Shown here piece by piece: positions 44,201-52,943 of a stretch of 64,000 bases of DNA. Both the position numbers and the translations under genes were made by a program. How positions within the stretch are numbered: the stretch's first letter is position 1; every line of letters starts with the position of its first letter. The stretch is from Aplectana chamaeleonis (taxonomy: Eukaryota > Nematoda > Chromadorea > Rhabditida > Cosmocercidae), in the NCBI GenBank assembly GCA_029168955.1, contig JAPDOI010000214.1, forward strand, positions 868,001-932,000. The letters run 5' to 3'. A model generated the notes under the pieces. The model was not told the DNA's origin. It did no database searches and saw only the letters and a list, made by a program, of their open reading frames with translations.

Positions 44201-47200
44201 GAAATCTGGCAGGCTCTCTCCGAACCTAAAATCGAATTTCGCTACAGACTTTCGCAGAAAAAAAAGGTATGCATGGTTCGCCAGTCTCATTCGGGCACAC
44301 TTTAGCTGACCTAGGAAACGCTGAGTCCCACTATGTAAAGAGTCTGACAAACTGGATGATAAGGGAGGACTAACAATGCGTATATTTGATAAATGTATGG
44401 GTGCTTCCCTTAAAACAGTGTTCATGATAAAAACAGTAGTCGAGTTTTCACCGGGACTCAAAAGGCGCGAGATTTCTTGCCACAAAATGTCGAGAAAACA
44501 GTTAAAAACGAGCAGTAAATGCCCCTAAACCACCCTAGAACTTCAATGGGGCATGGCCGCCCCGCCCATTTCCTCAACAGCCGCTACAGAGTTGGGCGGA
44601 GCGGGCAAACCTAATTCAAGTTTTGGGGCCGTGTAAACGTATTTGTAGCTCTTTTTCGGCTATTTTCGCCAGTGTTGTGGCAATGCACTTCGCGCCTTTC
44701 GATTTCCGGAGGAAACTTGAATACTTTTTTTATCGTGAACACTGCCTTTACAAAATGAGCGGATTCTTATGGAAGATCTCTAACTCACTAGAGTATCTTC
44801 TTCGAGCGTACCCAATCAGGAAAAAAGCTGGCAATACGACGGTTGCATACCCAAGTAGAATGATGATGAGCTTCACGAACCATGGCTGTTCATCCGGTGA
44901 GATCTCACGTGCCTAAAATAGTAACATTGGGGTCATGCTACATTTGTGAAAGAGATTTGGGAGGACTATTTACATATCTTGAAACCCTTACTTTTAACAC
45001 TTTGAATGCTAGTTCAAAGACATCGTGCACGCTAAAACAAACCATCGAAATTTTTTGAGTTTCGATCATTGGCTGGGGCCGGCTGAGAACCCAGGGAGAG
45101 TTTGAAGGGTCACCAACACTTCATTGTGAATATATAGGAGATCGGATGAACGAAATCTTGTCAAAAGAGGCCGGTCCCCCATCAGTCATCTAGCACAACC
45201 TAGCACGAGGAACAGAAGCGCCATCCGACGCGCACATGATCAAGTATAGAAAAATTTTGATCTCGGGAAATCCAAGCACCCAAACTTGGGCAAAAGATAC
45301 TTCTTATTTTCTAATAAGTTTTGATGAAGAAAGACATAAGAAATTCAAACGAAACTGACGAAGGGGGTGGGAAGAGAATGGTGCAAGAGATTTTGAAACG
45401 ATACATATTTTTTCGACAAGTTGAGGGTTTGGTGGGGGCTTTTCACTATTATCCTAAAACTTAAGGGATTGCCTGCGCAAAATAATGGAAAAAATATGAG
45501 ACGGCTTTTTGCAAGCTCGATGCCTTTCTTTACCATTATTACTCTTTGTCTGTTAGTTTATCACTACGAGCATATGAGACCTATCTGATAAGAATCGATA
45601 TGTCGGCGGAACAAGAAAAATCTAACATATAACTTTTATTGGCCTAATAGGTAGAGCATTGTCGGAAACCTACCCGCCCAGAACTCCTGGTGTTATATGT
45701 AGATGATCCTCTGACCCTCTGTGCCTGGCGGTAAAATGCGCCTAAAATGCTTTCGAAATTCATAATAAATTTGAATGAACGTATTTCGATGATTGAATAA
45801 TGAAAGTGCACTCTATCGGGGGTCCGGAAGACGAATTTAAACTCGGGTTCAATGAATCTGGCCGATATCACCGAGTTCATTCTCAGATTTGCATTTTCAA
45901 GGGTGTGCCCTGAAAATTGAGCATTATGCGACTGTAATAAATCGATTCATCGGCATCGCTGACCCTTTGCTCCATGCCAAAGTCTTAAGAAAATTCATGT
46001 TATTTCACGATATGCGACTTCCAACTGCAACATTCATAAAAAAACTCTACAGAAAGAGAACGAAATGGATGACTGATTGATCACACTATCGATCGAGGTA
46101 TCACCATCGAGTTCTTATCATAGAGTATCTAAGAAGCATTTCTTTGGTTTCGCTGCTAAATGTCTTGAATCGTAAAAGCCTAACGCATAATGCAATCTAC
46201 GCCACTGAAACGACAGTAACATTAACTTTCTTAGGACTTTGGCATGGAGCAAGGGGTGAGCGATAATGATGAATCGATTTATTATAGTCGCATAGTGCTC
46301 AATTTTTAGGGCACACTCTTGGAAGTACAAATCTGAGAATGAACTCGGTGATATCGGCAAGATTTATTGAACCCGAGTTTAAATTCGTCTTCCGAACCCC
46401 CGATATAAGGCACTTTAATGATTCGATCATCGAAATACGTTTAGTCAAATTTATTATGAATTTTGAGAGCATTTGAGGCGCATTTTGCCGCCAGGCACAG
46501 AGGGTCAGAGGATCATCTAAATATAACACCAGGAGTTCTGGGCGGGTAGGTTTCCGACCATGCTCTACCGATTAGGCCAATAAAAACCATATCTTAGAAT
46601 TTTTCTGTTCCGTCACCCCCCCCCCTCCCTCATTTCACATCGATTCTTACGCGAACGGCCTCACATGTATACACTATTTCGGAGGCAAATTAAGTTTGTT
46701 CTTTCGCGTGCCTGTGCTGAGCGGGGGGAAAGACAGCGTGAAAGTGGCCCGCATGCGATCAACAACACTAAATTTCACTCCGGAATAGAGGATACACCCC
46801 GCGTTTCATAAAAATCCGACCAGCCTAGAAATCGACACATCTGAGAAAACGAAATCTTCAGACATATCGCTATTATGTGATCCAGATTCTACGCCTAAAA
46901 TAAGGGCGGAGTTCAGGGTTTCAATTTAATACCCCCTTTCCAACATATTTTATTATAATTTTCTGATTTTCGTCGCCGCGGCGACAACGAAGTATGACAG
47001 CCCCCTAACACTTCACCGCAAAAAGCGAACAGACAGAATCCAAATCTGCAGTCCGAAATACCTCAAAGGCCAATAACATCTATCTCATCGTGTAAACTTA
47101 CTCCGTTGACTAGGTCCCAAACCGACACATAATTCCGCACCGTATCCACCAAACTTTGTAACGACTTTAGAGAGCTCACGCTCTCTGTTGAATTCGTCAC

Positions 47201-47203
47201 CAT
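32255..47203 (-). CDS. pst-1: Gene 2: Golgi PAPS transporter (SLC35B2/PAPST1 homologue), 11 exons
   Basis: Imports 3'-phosphoadenylyl sulfate into the Golgi lumen for sulfation of glycans and proteins (known for the family). Exons, 5' to 3' on -: 47203-47102, 44912-44785, 44225-43985, 43901-43827, 40468-40374, 40314-40203, 36299-36132, 36062-35958, 35884-35732, 34860-34792, 32398-32255. Phases agree; 1392 nt, 463 residues (human about 432). Recognised blocks in order: [135 protein letters not shown]. About ten membrane segments, as expected. Oddities: the exon 8 donor is GC (CAG|GCATGG); the exon 2 donor needed for phase (GA|GTTAGA) is weak, with a strong GTGAGT four bases earlier; the start Met lacks the usual N-terminal hydrophobic lead, so an upstream exon may exist. 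Introns of up to 3.9 kb hold transposons. Confidence 0.9.
32750..33114. mobile_element. Long-arm palindromic MITE with GTAC duplication
   Basis: Ends AGGCCATAAAACGGCC and the inverse. The arms are about 150 bases each (GGTCGCCGCGCGCGGCGCCGA-type core in both), and the spacer is AT-rich. GTAC precedes (32,746-32,749) and follows (33,115-33,118) the element. Joining the flanks recreates the ATGTACTTCTATTAGAGG repeat seen at 34,465 and 8,495, so the 4-bp duplication is well supported. Confidence 0.75.
33354..33654. mobile_element. MITE with CTCCGTCCATAG ends
   Basis: Left TAGGTTCCGTCCATAGTAGA and right TCTGCTATGGACGGAGCCCTA are inverted. The interior has AGCGGCAGGCGTC repeated twice near the left. 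Nested inside the GTACTTC transposon. Confidence 0.6.
35395..35530. repeat. Solo end of the AGGCATCG element family
   Basis: TTAAAAGCATCGTACGCGCA at 35,399 matches the left end of the elements at 2505 and 41,014. The expected interior is not present and no right end was found. In intron 9 of gene 2. Confidence 0.4.
36353..37779. mobile_element. 1.4-kb palindromic Tc1-like foldback element
   Basis: Ends of the type TACACTTTAAATCGCGTATC, then AGGACACCC, occur at 36,353, again at 36,517 and inverted at 37,779. From about 36,517 to 37,779 the two halves are imperfect inverted copies of about 600 bases each with almost no spacer (shared GGCCGGCGATTTCTCTCG, GATCATCCGACTGCTG and many other blocks). 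GGACACCC-type ends suggest Tc1 relatives (inference). No transposase frame. Lies in intron 6 of gene 2. Confidence 0.65.
38617..39875 (+). mobile_element. Mariner transposon, apparently complete
   Basis: 1259 bp with about 30-base inverted repeats (left TCAGGCTGTCCAATAATTCC; right, read inward, CCAGGTTGTCCAACAATTCT) flanked by TA at 38,615-38,616 and 39,876-39,877. It contains one uninterrupted transposase frame. Its GC-rich coding region stands out from the surrounding AT-rich intron, suggesting fairly recent arrival. A deletion derivative is at 48,569-49,129. Confidence 0.9.
38786..39802 (+). CDS. Mariner transposase (DD34D), intact reading frame
   Basis: 338 residues, the usual mariner length (about 340-350). 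An N-terminal helix-turn-helix region of about 110 residues is followed by [10 protein letters not shown] (cognate of WVPHEL). The catalytic Asp residues are in VTGDESW (about residue 152), LLHDNARPH and [12 protein letters not shown], with exactly 34 residues between the second and third. The C-terminus DNCGDYIVD is typical. Start chosen at the ATG at 38,786, 169 bases inside the left end. It cuts and pastes the element at TA sites in the nucleus (family knowledge). Possible weak points: the second helix-turn-helix reads [14 protein letters not shown] where a more usual S-x-x-x-x-H-L pattern is expected, so activity is not assured. No start-site or frame defects seen. Confidence 0.93.
   Translation: MDQGRIRKFVYYEWLLGNDTGTAVANICRACKEDAVSQRTVSRRFNRFESGDTSLEDREHSGRPSTVDDDEVRRCIKEKPEATTRELVPTLGCSKSTSHDPLNLLGYHKVLARWIPHRLTDANKQSRVAVCQSLLLRPHRKEFLEDLVTGDESWVLYDNVARRAVRIPRGEEPPTTPKADLHPLKIMLCCWWDTKGMLYFELLPQGRQVTASIYTDDQLEKLAAAIREKRPRRASVHLLHDNARPHVAKETQQKLATLGWETIAHPPYSPDLAPSDYHLFRPLKHHLAGRKFTNYDNLKSDIADFFDSQPPEFWAKGIGDLPNRWPTVVDNCGDYIVD
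40515..41009. mobile_element. TTAA-type foldback element Y
   Basis: TTAA, then AGGCAGCATACACGCTCGTA; the right end is the inverse (TACGAGCGTGTATGCTCCCT) followed by TTAA. The arms contain GGAATTAGAATGGCATGGCA, and a second inner pair of arms carries AAAAACGACCCACAA and TACACGAGTGAGAAGTT. A tight hairpin (40,551-40,629) lies in the left part. It shares its right TTAA with the next element. In intron 4 of gene 2. Confidence 0.75.
41014..41463. mobile_element. TTAA-type MITE, AGGCATCG family, copy 2
   Basis: Left AGGCATCGTAAGCGCAG after the TTAA at 41,010-41,013, which also closes the previous element. Right GCGCGAACGATGCCT, then TTCG. The right 140 bases match the end of the element at 2505-3589. 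In intron 4 of gene 2. Confidence 0.7.
41585..41872. mobile_element. Foldback MITE E, copy 2
   Basis: Homologue of 29,635-29,880. The arms carry GGTCAAATTCCGGTCCGCA and GCGGCCGCAAAGCGTGTCGA with inverses. Intron 4 of gene 2. Confidence 0.65.
41884..42385. mobile_element. Foldback MITE F with about 120-base arms
   Basis: Ends CCGCGGGTGTGGCTAAG and CTTAGCCACACCCGCGG are exact inverses. The arms continue through GTTCGGCTGGCAC, GCGACGCGCGCGACGG, GACGACGT-type text and CGAGGGCCCTCAAAAA. The centre is AT-rich. A solo fragment of one arm is at 60,437-60,531. Intron 4 of gene 2. Confidence 0.75.
42386..43826. other. Unassigned part of gene 2 intron 4
   Basis: A TATCCGAA-rich patch at 43,380-43,520 resembles 21,255-21,355 and 22,395-22,500. 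A 155-codon open frame at 42,345-42,812 overlaps element F and shows no domain. Nothing else recognised. Confidence 0.35.
44414..44747. mobile_element. TTAA-type MITE, AGGCAGTG family
   Basis: TTAA then AACAGTGTTCATGATAAAA; right end TTATCGTGAACACTGCCT, then TTAC. A small GC-rich inverted pair (GCCGCCCCGCCCA and TGGGCGGAGCGGGC) sits in the centre. In intron 2 of gene 2. Confidence 0.55.
45018..45525. mobile_element. TTAA-type MITE, AGGCATCG family, copy 3
   Basis: TCAA then AGACATCGTGCACGC at left; right end GCAAGCTCGATGCCT, then TTTC. The TTGCGCAGGC-type word near the right end (45,470) is also found just inside the copies at 2505 and near 62,900. In intron 1 of gene 2. Confidence 0.55.
45637..46584. 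mobile_element. Foldback element with arms of about 370 bases and a tRNA-like tip
   Basis: 45,637-46,005 and 46,215-46,584 are inverted copies with roughly 90 percent identity by eye. Each outer end reads TTATTGGCCTAATMGGTAGA then GCATKGTCGGAAACC; CTAATCGGTAGAGCAT resembles the D-arm/A-box of a tRNA (tRNA-Lys has CTCAGTCGGTAGAGCAT). No full cloverleaf could be drawn. In intron 1 of gene 2. Confidence 0.6.
46585..47101. other. Remainder of gene 2 intron 1
   Basis: No exon or repeat recognised. A poly-C patch is at 46,616-46,630. Confidence 0.3.
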
Positions 47204-47859
47204 GAGACAGAAGTCTGAGACAATGCAAAAGTCCAGTAGATGAACGAAATAGAGTAGCTGTCACAGTCATGATCCAAATACAAGAAGAAACTAAGGCAGA
47301 GAAAAAAGGAGAAGTGGCTGAGACAATGATGAGGTCAAAATAGAAGCAAAACAAATTGAACAGCTTTTTACGAAATTCATAGGTAGAGGAATCGCTCCGG
47401 AACATTCGCATTGTACACTGCGTGTGGTTAAGATCCTATCTGAGAGGACAAAAGCGATATTCCCGCCAGATAAAAGCTTGTTCGACTCGGGTGGAACAAA
47501 TGCCAAAATCTCATTGAAACGGATGATCGATAGAAGAAATTGTGGATCACAAAAGTCGTACAGAAAAATCGGGCATTTTTCAAAATGCCACAACCCGGTT
47601 ACACAAGAAACTTTTCGAACGATTCTAGATGAAATAGTGAAAAAATGTGGACTCTTCTTATGACAAGTATGTATAACGAGAATTGAATGATGCACTTATA
47701 AGATAATCGAAATCACAAGTTTTACTAACTATGCAGTATGTAGCCAAGGACCTTGCGAAAAATTACAAAGTTAGATATCAAAAAATATTGAGAATGAAAA
47801 GTTAAATACCCTTGAGAACAACATATACAGTAGCGGTCGTACTCTCAAAAAATTTGCCG
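47204..47859. other. 5' flank of gene 2
   Basis: On the - strand, just upstream of the assigned ATG, the same frame reads hydrophobic residues (LLYFVHLLDFCIV) back to a stop at 47,266. A missing upstream exon joined at GTGACAG could supply a Met and make this a signal-like lead. Open frames on both strands at 47,290-47,695 show no domain. Confidence 0.35.
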
Positions 47860-48290
47860 TGTCAGTGCCGGGAAAGCACCGCAACCCTCGACTATGCCGC
47901 AATAGTCCCGCTATATCACCGCAGCGGCTCCGTGATCAGACGATTCTGCGGCCGTGCCCTAGGCCTCGACATCGCCCAGATAGTACCGCAGCGGCTCCGC
48001 GTTAGAACCGCTCCGGCTCCACGAGGACGCAGCAGCGAACCTGGTGGAGTACGATGTACTGTCCTGTGTGGTTAAACGAAATTTCGCCGGTTCAATCACC
48101 CACGTTTGAGGTACATTCCGGATTTCCTTGGGGGGCCTCGGCGGCAATATCGCGGAGCTGCAGCGGCACTGCCGCGTTGCCGCTACGGCTCCGCGGTATT
48201 GACGCCGCAGCTCCGCGATAATGCCGCTTCGGTGTCTGTACGTTTCGAAGCGGCACTATCGAGGAGCCGAAGCGACAATTTCTCCCAGAG
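47860..48290. repeat. GC-rich GCGGAGCCGC repeat block
   Basis: Words such as CCGCAGCGGCTCCG and GCGGAGCTGCAGCGGC recur in both orientations, and TGCCGCAATAGTCCC links it to 6088-6235. Inside, 48,088-48,118 has GGTTCAATCACCCACGTTTG, the inverse of the phrase at 6971 and 7778. Confidence 0.5.
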
Positions 48291-48568
48291 TGAATCTATT
48301 GACATGGCCTTCTCGCGAATAGTGTTTTTATACATACTTTGGCTTGGCCTTAGCGAAACTTGCTGAAACTTTTGTACGTTATGGGGCATCACAACCCTTG
48401 CTCAACATCTACACAGAATTATGTTTTGAGAGTGTAGTTTTTAATATGGAATTTATTCATCATTTTGTGATATTACTTTAAATCAGAACTATTCCCACAG
48501 AACACGGCTATTATAATTCCAAACCAGTGGCAGTTATTCACAATGTGAAAATCTTCTGAGCCCTTGTA

Positions 48569-49129
48569 CCAGGTTGTCCAATAATTCTTGTCCGAAGATG
48601 ATGCTCTGCTGCTGGTGGGACACCAAGGGCATGCTGTACTTCGAGCTGCTCCCGCAAGGCAGGACGGTCACCGCCTAAATCTACACCGATCAGCTCGAGA
48701 AACTAGCCGCCGCCATCTGAGAAAAGCGTCCCCGACGGGCCTCGGTCCACCTGCTGCACGACAACGCGCGCCCCCACGTGGCGAAGGAGACCCAGCAGAA
48801 GTTGGCGACGCTCGGCTGGGAGACGGTTGCCCATCCGCCGTATTCCCCGGACCTCGCCCCCTCCGACTACCACTTGTTCCGCCCGCTGAAGCACCATTTG
48901 TCCGGAAGAAAATTCACCAAATACGACAACCTCAACTCCGACATCGCGGAATTCTTCGAGTCGCAGCCCCCGGAGTTCTGGGCAAAGGGCATCGGCGACC
49001 TGCTCAATCGATGGGCCACTGTTGTGGATAACTGTGGTGATTATATTGTTGATTAGACTTATTTTTCAATAAAGTTGAAAAAAATTAAAAATGGTGAAAT
49101 TTTCGGACAAGAATTATTGGACAACCTGG
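48569..49129 (+). mobile_element. Internally deleted mariner derivative
   Basis: Same family as 38,617-39,875. Left CCAGGTTGTCCAATAATTCT, right end its inverse, TA on both sides (48,567-48,568 and 49,130-49,131). After only 27 bases of the left repeat it jumps to the middle of the transposase, removing about 700 bp including the left untranslated region and the N-terminal half. About 95 percent identical to the full copy by eye over the retained part. Confidence 0.88.
48599..49056 (+). pseudogene. Truncated mariner transposase
   Basis: Retains the C-terminal half from [10 protein letters not shown] onward. Inactivating differences from the intact copy: a TAA where Ser stands (in TASIYTDD), a 3-base loss at the GATGAT pair, and a TGA in the IREKRP region. 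From 48,778 the frame is open to the stop and keeps [12 protein letters not shown] and DNCGDYIVD. Confidence 0.88.
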
Positions 49130-49327
49130 TATAACCTTGTGAGAAAATATTTTCTATCAGAATTTTTTCTGAAGACCGAAAATTAAATAGGTTGAAGCTA
49201 ATTTTTGAAAATTCACCCCTGTAAAATTATTCGCCCCAGAACCATTCCAAAATATGTGCTTTATAGGATTTGACAAAGTACAACTGAAACATAAAATTGG
49301 CTCTTTTTCGATATAGTCAAGGAGAGA

Positions 49328-49606
49328 TATACTCTGTTTATCTTGAATTGCACAAAACACGGTCTGCCAATAGTCCTCTAATTGGCCCGCTAGTACCGTA
49401 GTGTACGTCCACGACGCGTTCTCGGCAGACCCGGGTGTGCACCCGGTTGCTGAGCAATCGATTCGCCAATGCCGTCACTCGGCCACCCACCCTGCCACCC
49501 GGGTCTGCCGAGAACGCGTCGTGGACGTACACTACGGTACTAGCGGGCCAATTAGAGGACTATTAGCGGACCGTGTTTTGTGCAATTCAAGATAAACAGA
49601 GTATAC
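49328..49606. repeat. Near-perfect long hairpin, arms about 105 bases
   Basis: TATACTCTGTTTATCTTGAA opens the left arm and its inverse closes the right. The arms run through GCACAAAACACGGTC, TAATTGGCCCGCTAGTACCG, GTCCACGACGCG and GGCAGACCCGGGTG with about three mismatches. The spacer is about 65 bases. Mirrored open frames on the two strands are a consequence. Probably a young foldback MITE. Confidence 0.85.
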
Positions 49607-50342
49607 TTAATAGGTGCAATATCGCCTAATTTTTTTCGAATTTATTTCTAAAAAAATTCGATAGAGGTTAGTTTTTGACAAGGTTATACAACGGTTTTAA
49701 CGACCTTCGAATGGCGAATAACTGCTACGGGTTTGGAATCGTAATAGCCATGTTTTGGGGGAATAGTCCTAATCTTAAATATTACCACGAAATCATAAAT
49801 AAATTCCATATTTAAAAACTGCACCGTCGGAACCTAATCTTGTGTATGTGTAAAGCAAGACTTGCGATGCCCCCTAACATACTAGAGTTTCATCAAGTTT
49901 CGCTAAGGCTAAGCCTAGATATGTATAAAAACAGTATTCGCGAAAAAGCAATGTCAATAAATTCATGGCCGCTATTGTATGCACGAAGACTTCAGATCTT
50001 AAACTTCGAATCGCATCGTGCGCGATGAAAATCTGTTTCAATTTTATGTTTACAATCAAACCATCCGGGCTAGCTAACAACACCCACGAAACTTGAGGCT
50101 CTGAAAATGCGCCCCTTAAAAGTTAGAGCCACCAGAAAACTGCTAGGGGTCGATCATCTACCACTTCTGGGTCGCTCATCTACCACATTTTTAAAGAATG
50201 TTGATGCGGCCGCCAACAACAAGAAAAACAGTTGCGACACAAGCCCCACATGCAGAAAAACGTCAAAAATGACAGTGACGAGGTCTACAAAATACAGAAA
50301 ACTTCAAGGACGATTTTTGCGCGAAATTCAAATTCACTTTAA
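49607..50342. other. No gene recognised
   Basis: Segment 49,790-49,970 resembles 48,300-48,480 in inverse arrangement (GGCATCGCAAG, GTTTCGCTAAGGC, TACATAT-type words against the same near 48,330-48,400). This suggests that 48,300-49,970 is itself the remnant of a larger inverted-repeat element into which the mariner derivative and hairpin were inserted. Confidence 0.4.
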
Positions 50343-50827
50343 AGGCAGGGTTCACGATGATCTTCGTCTCCGAGTTTTTCGTATAAAACAATGCGTTGAT
50401 ATCCAAATAATACCAAAATTACGAAGAAACGGCTAAGAACGCATTAAAACGTCGTATATCAGTGACATTATTCTATACCATAGACTAGTTGTCCGGTTGG
50501 ATGAACATGTTCATGGTAGTTGTCACCGGTGGGAAATTGGGTCAATAGAAAATAGAAGAATATTTTGTGCAAAGCAGGATTAGTTAGGGCCCTAAAGAAA
50601 GAACGGAGCAATAGAGAGTAGAGAATTGCCAAGGACGGGTCCACAAACGATTTCTTTGTCACCACAAACACTTCCTGTGATACTTAAGTGGCGGGGTGAT
50701 ACTTAAGAATTTTGTGTACTTCTAGTGCGTTTTTTCTCGATTTCGACGCCATTTTAGTTCTACCCGGGGGCCACTTAATCAGTACAGCGAATAATCTGAA
50801 AATTGAAGATTATCGTGAACACTGCCT
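50343..50827. mobile_element. TTAA-type MITE family H, copy 1
   Basis: TTAA on both sides (50,339-50,342 and 50,828-50,831), ends AGGCAGGGTTCACGATGAT and ATTATCGTGAACACTGCCT. Interior homologous to the next two copies but in the opposite orientation (ACTAGTTGTCCGGTTGG, CAGTGACATTATTCTATA). Confidence 0.75.
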
Positions 50828-51698
50828 TTAACAGTGTATTCAAACTGAACTTTCTTCTAAAATGCAGGTTCCTAAGGGGCTCTTTCAACATTTTCGTTTA
50901 CTACGGAGCCCAAGCTATACAAAAACATAAAAAAATTATGTATGGTTTTCATCGTGGATACTGCCTTTAAGTGTATAACACGGCAAGAAGGTTTTTTCTT
51001 CAGGTACTAGAAAAAAGTTTTCTTAACAGTTTCATCAATCCAAAGTCATGTTCGAGGAATAAAGCCCCACCCATTTTCAAATTAGAGACTACTAACTCTG
51101 TCATTTAATCCGAGCAGGCATGCTGCGGTGTAACTCGTCCACTTTCACTCCATAATAAAAACAAGTAATTAAATCTCTAATTGCATACAGCTTTCGATTT
51201 TTTTTTGGTTAGTTTCTCATATTCTTAGCTCCAAACCTTCCATTTATGTCATAAAATCAATATATCCTTGAGTGTATACGCTATCTATAGATCGATCACG
51301 TTTAGGGAACGAGACAATATGCAAACAATTGAAACAGAAAGATATCGGTATGGCTAAAGCTTCATGTAGACACATACAATGCGGGATTATCGTCACCAGC
51401 TCTGATCATATTCACAGGCGGATTCATAATGTACCCTACCAAAGAAAGCAGACCGCAACGTGTAAGTGCAGACTACCGGATAATGTGGTTTCTGCCAGGC
51501 TGCTCAAATAACTGAAACTGTGTTTGTGACGAAATCGCTTTCGAGTCTTTGAAAAAGCTCTAGTGTTCAATGTACATGACACATCAAGTTATTTGATTCA
51601 GCTGTCTAGGTAAATGAAGAGCCTCCAAACTTCCTTTTTAACCTCTCATATCGTTTGTTCCTACGAATGCGTAAGCCAAGCCCAGGTACATGTGTTAA
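50828..51698. other. No gene recognised; possible short TTAA element at left
   Basis: An isolated right end (ATCGTGGATACTGCCT then TTAA at 50,967-50,970) lies 140 bases after copy 1 of family H. It may share that copy's TTAA as its left border. A 79-codon open frame at 51,272-51,511 shows no domain. Confidence 0.35.
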
Positions 51699-52174
51699 CG
51701 GCAGCGTTCACGATAATCTTCAATTCTAAGATTAATTGATTGTTTATCCCCCGGGTAGAACTGAAATGACGACGAAATTGATAAAAACGCACCAGAAGGT
51801 TGCGGAATCCTTTACTCTCACCCCGCCTCTTTACTCTCACAGGAACTGTTCGTTGTGCCAATGAAATCTTTTGTGGACCCATCCTTTGCAATTGTCTGCT
51901 TTCTGTTGCTCCGTTCTTTGCTTCGGACCCAAATTAATTCTGTTTTGCATTAAATATGTTTCCAAATCGGATTGACCCCATTTTTCAACGTTCACAACCA
52001 CCGTGAACATGGTAATCCATTCGGGCAACTAGTCCACACCTGAGAATAAAGTCTCTGAAATAAGACGTTTCAATGCGTTTTTCGCCGTTTTTTCGTAATT
52101 TTGGTAACAGTTGGTAGCTAAAGCATCGTTTTTAGTGAAAAACTCGGGAACGAAAATCATCGTGAACGCTGCCT
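51699..52174. mobile_element. TTAA-type MITE family H, copy 2
   Basis: TTAA at 51,695-51,698 and 52,175-52,178; ends CGGCAGCGTTCACGATAAT and ATCATCGTGAACGCTGCCT. Interior matches copy 3 (TTGTGGACCCATCCTTTGCA, CTCTGAAATAAGACG-type text). Confidence 0.75.
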
Positions 52175-52648
52175 TTAATACTGGGGTGGAATGCAGATAC
52201 ATGAAATTTGAAAAATACCAACTTCACAATAATGAACACAACAGCACGAGAGATGACAAGGGCAGACTTTCTGAACGATTCGACTGCACTAGACTTTTCA
52301 GAAAAGAGCCAATAAAATCCATAAGGCCCAATCGCTTGCTGTGTTAGACGCAAAGTAACAAAGACATTAGAGGCGCGAGGGGTAGAACACGGAACCGGAA
52401 CTGTTATAACCTCAACAGGAGGCCACTGATAGGACTCCTCTTTGAAAGTCATTAACCTTCCTGCGGAACCCTACCTAAGGTACCTTTTCATACGATCCAG
52501 CCAGAATAGCCCTCCGGAATCCATCCGCGTTTCTCCAACCAGAGCTTCCCAGACATCAAGTTAGGGGGAATCTTCTCATAGTTCATGGCAGTGGTTTTTT
52601 TTTTCAGAGATTTCACAAAATCGCAAATAATCGTGTTTCAAATGGTTA

Positions 52649-52844
52649 GGTACGTGGCTTGTTTCCTCAGGAAAAAAATTTAAATCTCACCCGCGGCTGC
52701 GCCGGCCCGCTAATCGATTCAGGCCGAGAGACGAGCGCAGCTGATCAGCATACCATACCGCCAGCCGCCGGTGAGATTTGAACCTCCCGTGCCAGTCGCG
52801 GGTCAAATTAAAAGGCCTTTTCTTGAGGAAACAAGCCACGGACC
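52649..52844. mobile_element. Foldback MITE with pol III box-like arm
   Basis: Ends GGTACGTGGCTTGTTTCCTC and the inverse at 52,825-52,844. An inner pair, TTTAAATCTCACC and GGTGAGATTTGAACC, follows; on the - strand the latter reads GGTTCAAATCTCACC, close to a tRNA B box. This could be a tRNA-derived SINE trapped in, or ancestral to, the foldback. No cloverleaf drawn. Confidence 0.55.
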
Positions 52845-52943
52845 TCACTGTAAAAATAATCGACCATTCGTCGAAGTTGAAAAAAATTTAGGATAAAGGA
52901 TAATCCAGATTTAAAAGAAGGGTTCGGGAAAAAAACGACTTAA

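Noticed and set aside
47085..47411. 108-codon frame on - overlapping gene 2 exon 1, starting with Met and hydrophobic residues
   Set aside because: Joining it to exon 2 gives an immediate stop; the frame used in the model is the only one compatible with the donor at 47,101 and exon 2.
49338..49595. Two 64-codon frames with identical C-terminal peptide on opposite strands
   Set aside because: They are mirror images produced by the hairpin arms.
52700..52800. tRNA gene suggested by GGTTCAAATCTCACC
   Set aside because: A B-box-like sequence is present, but no A box at the right distance and no acceptor stem could be paired.
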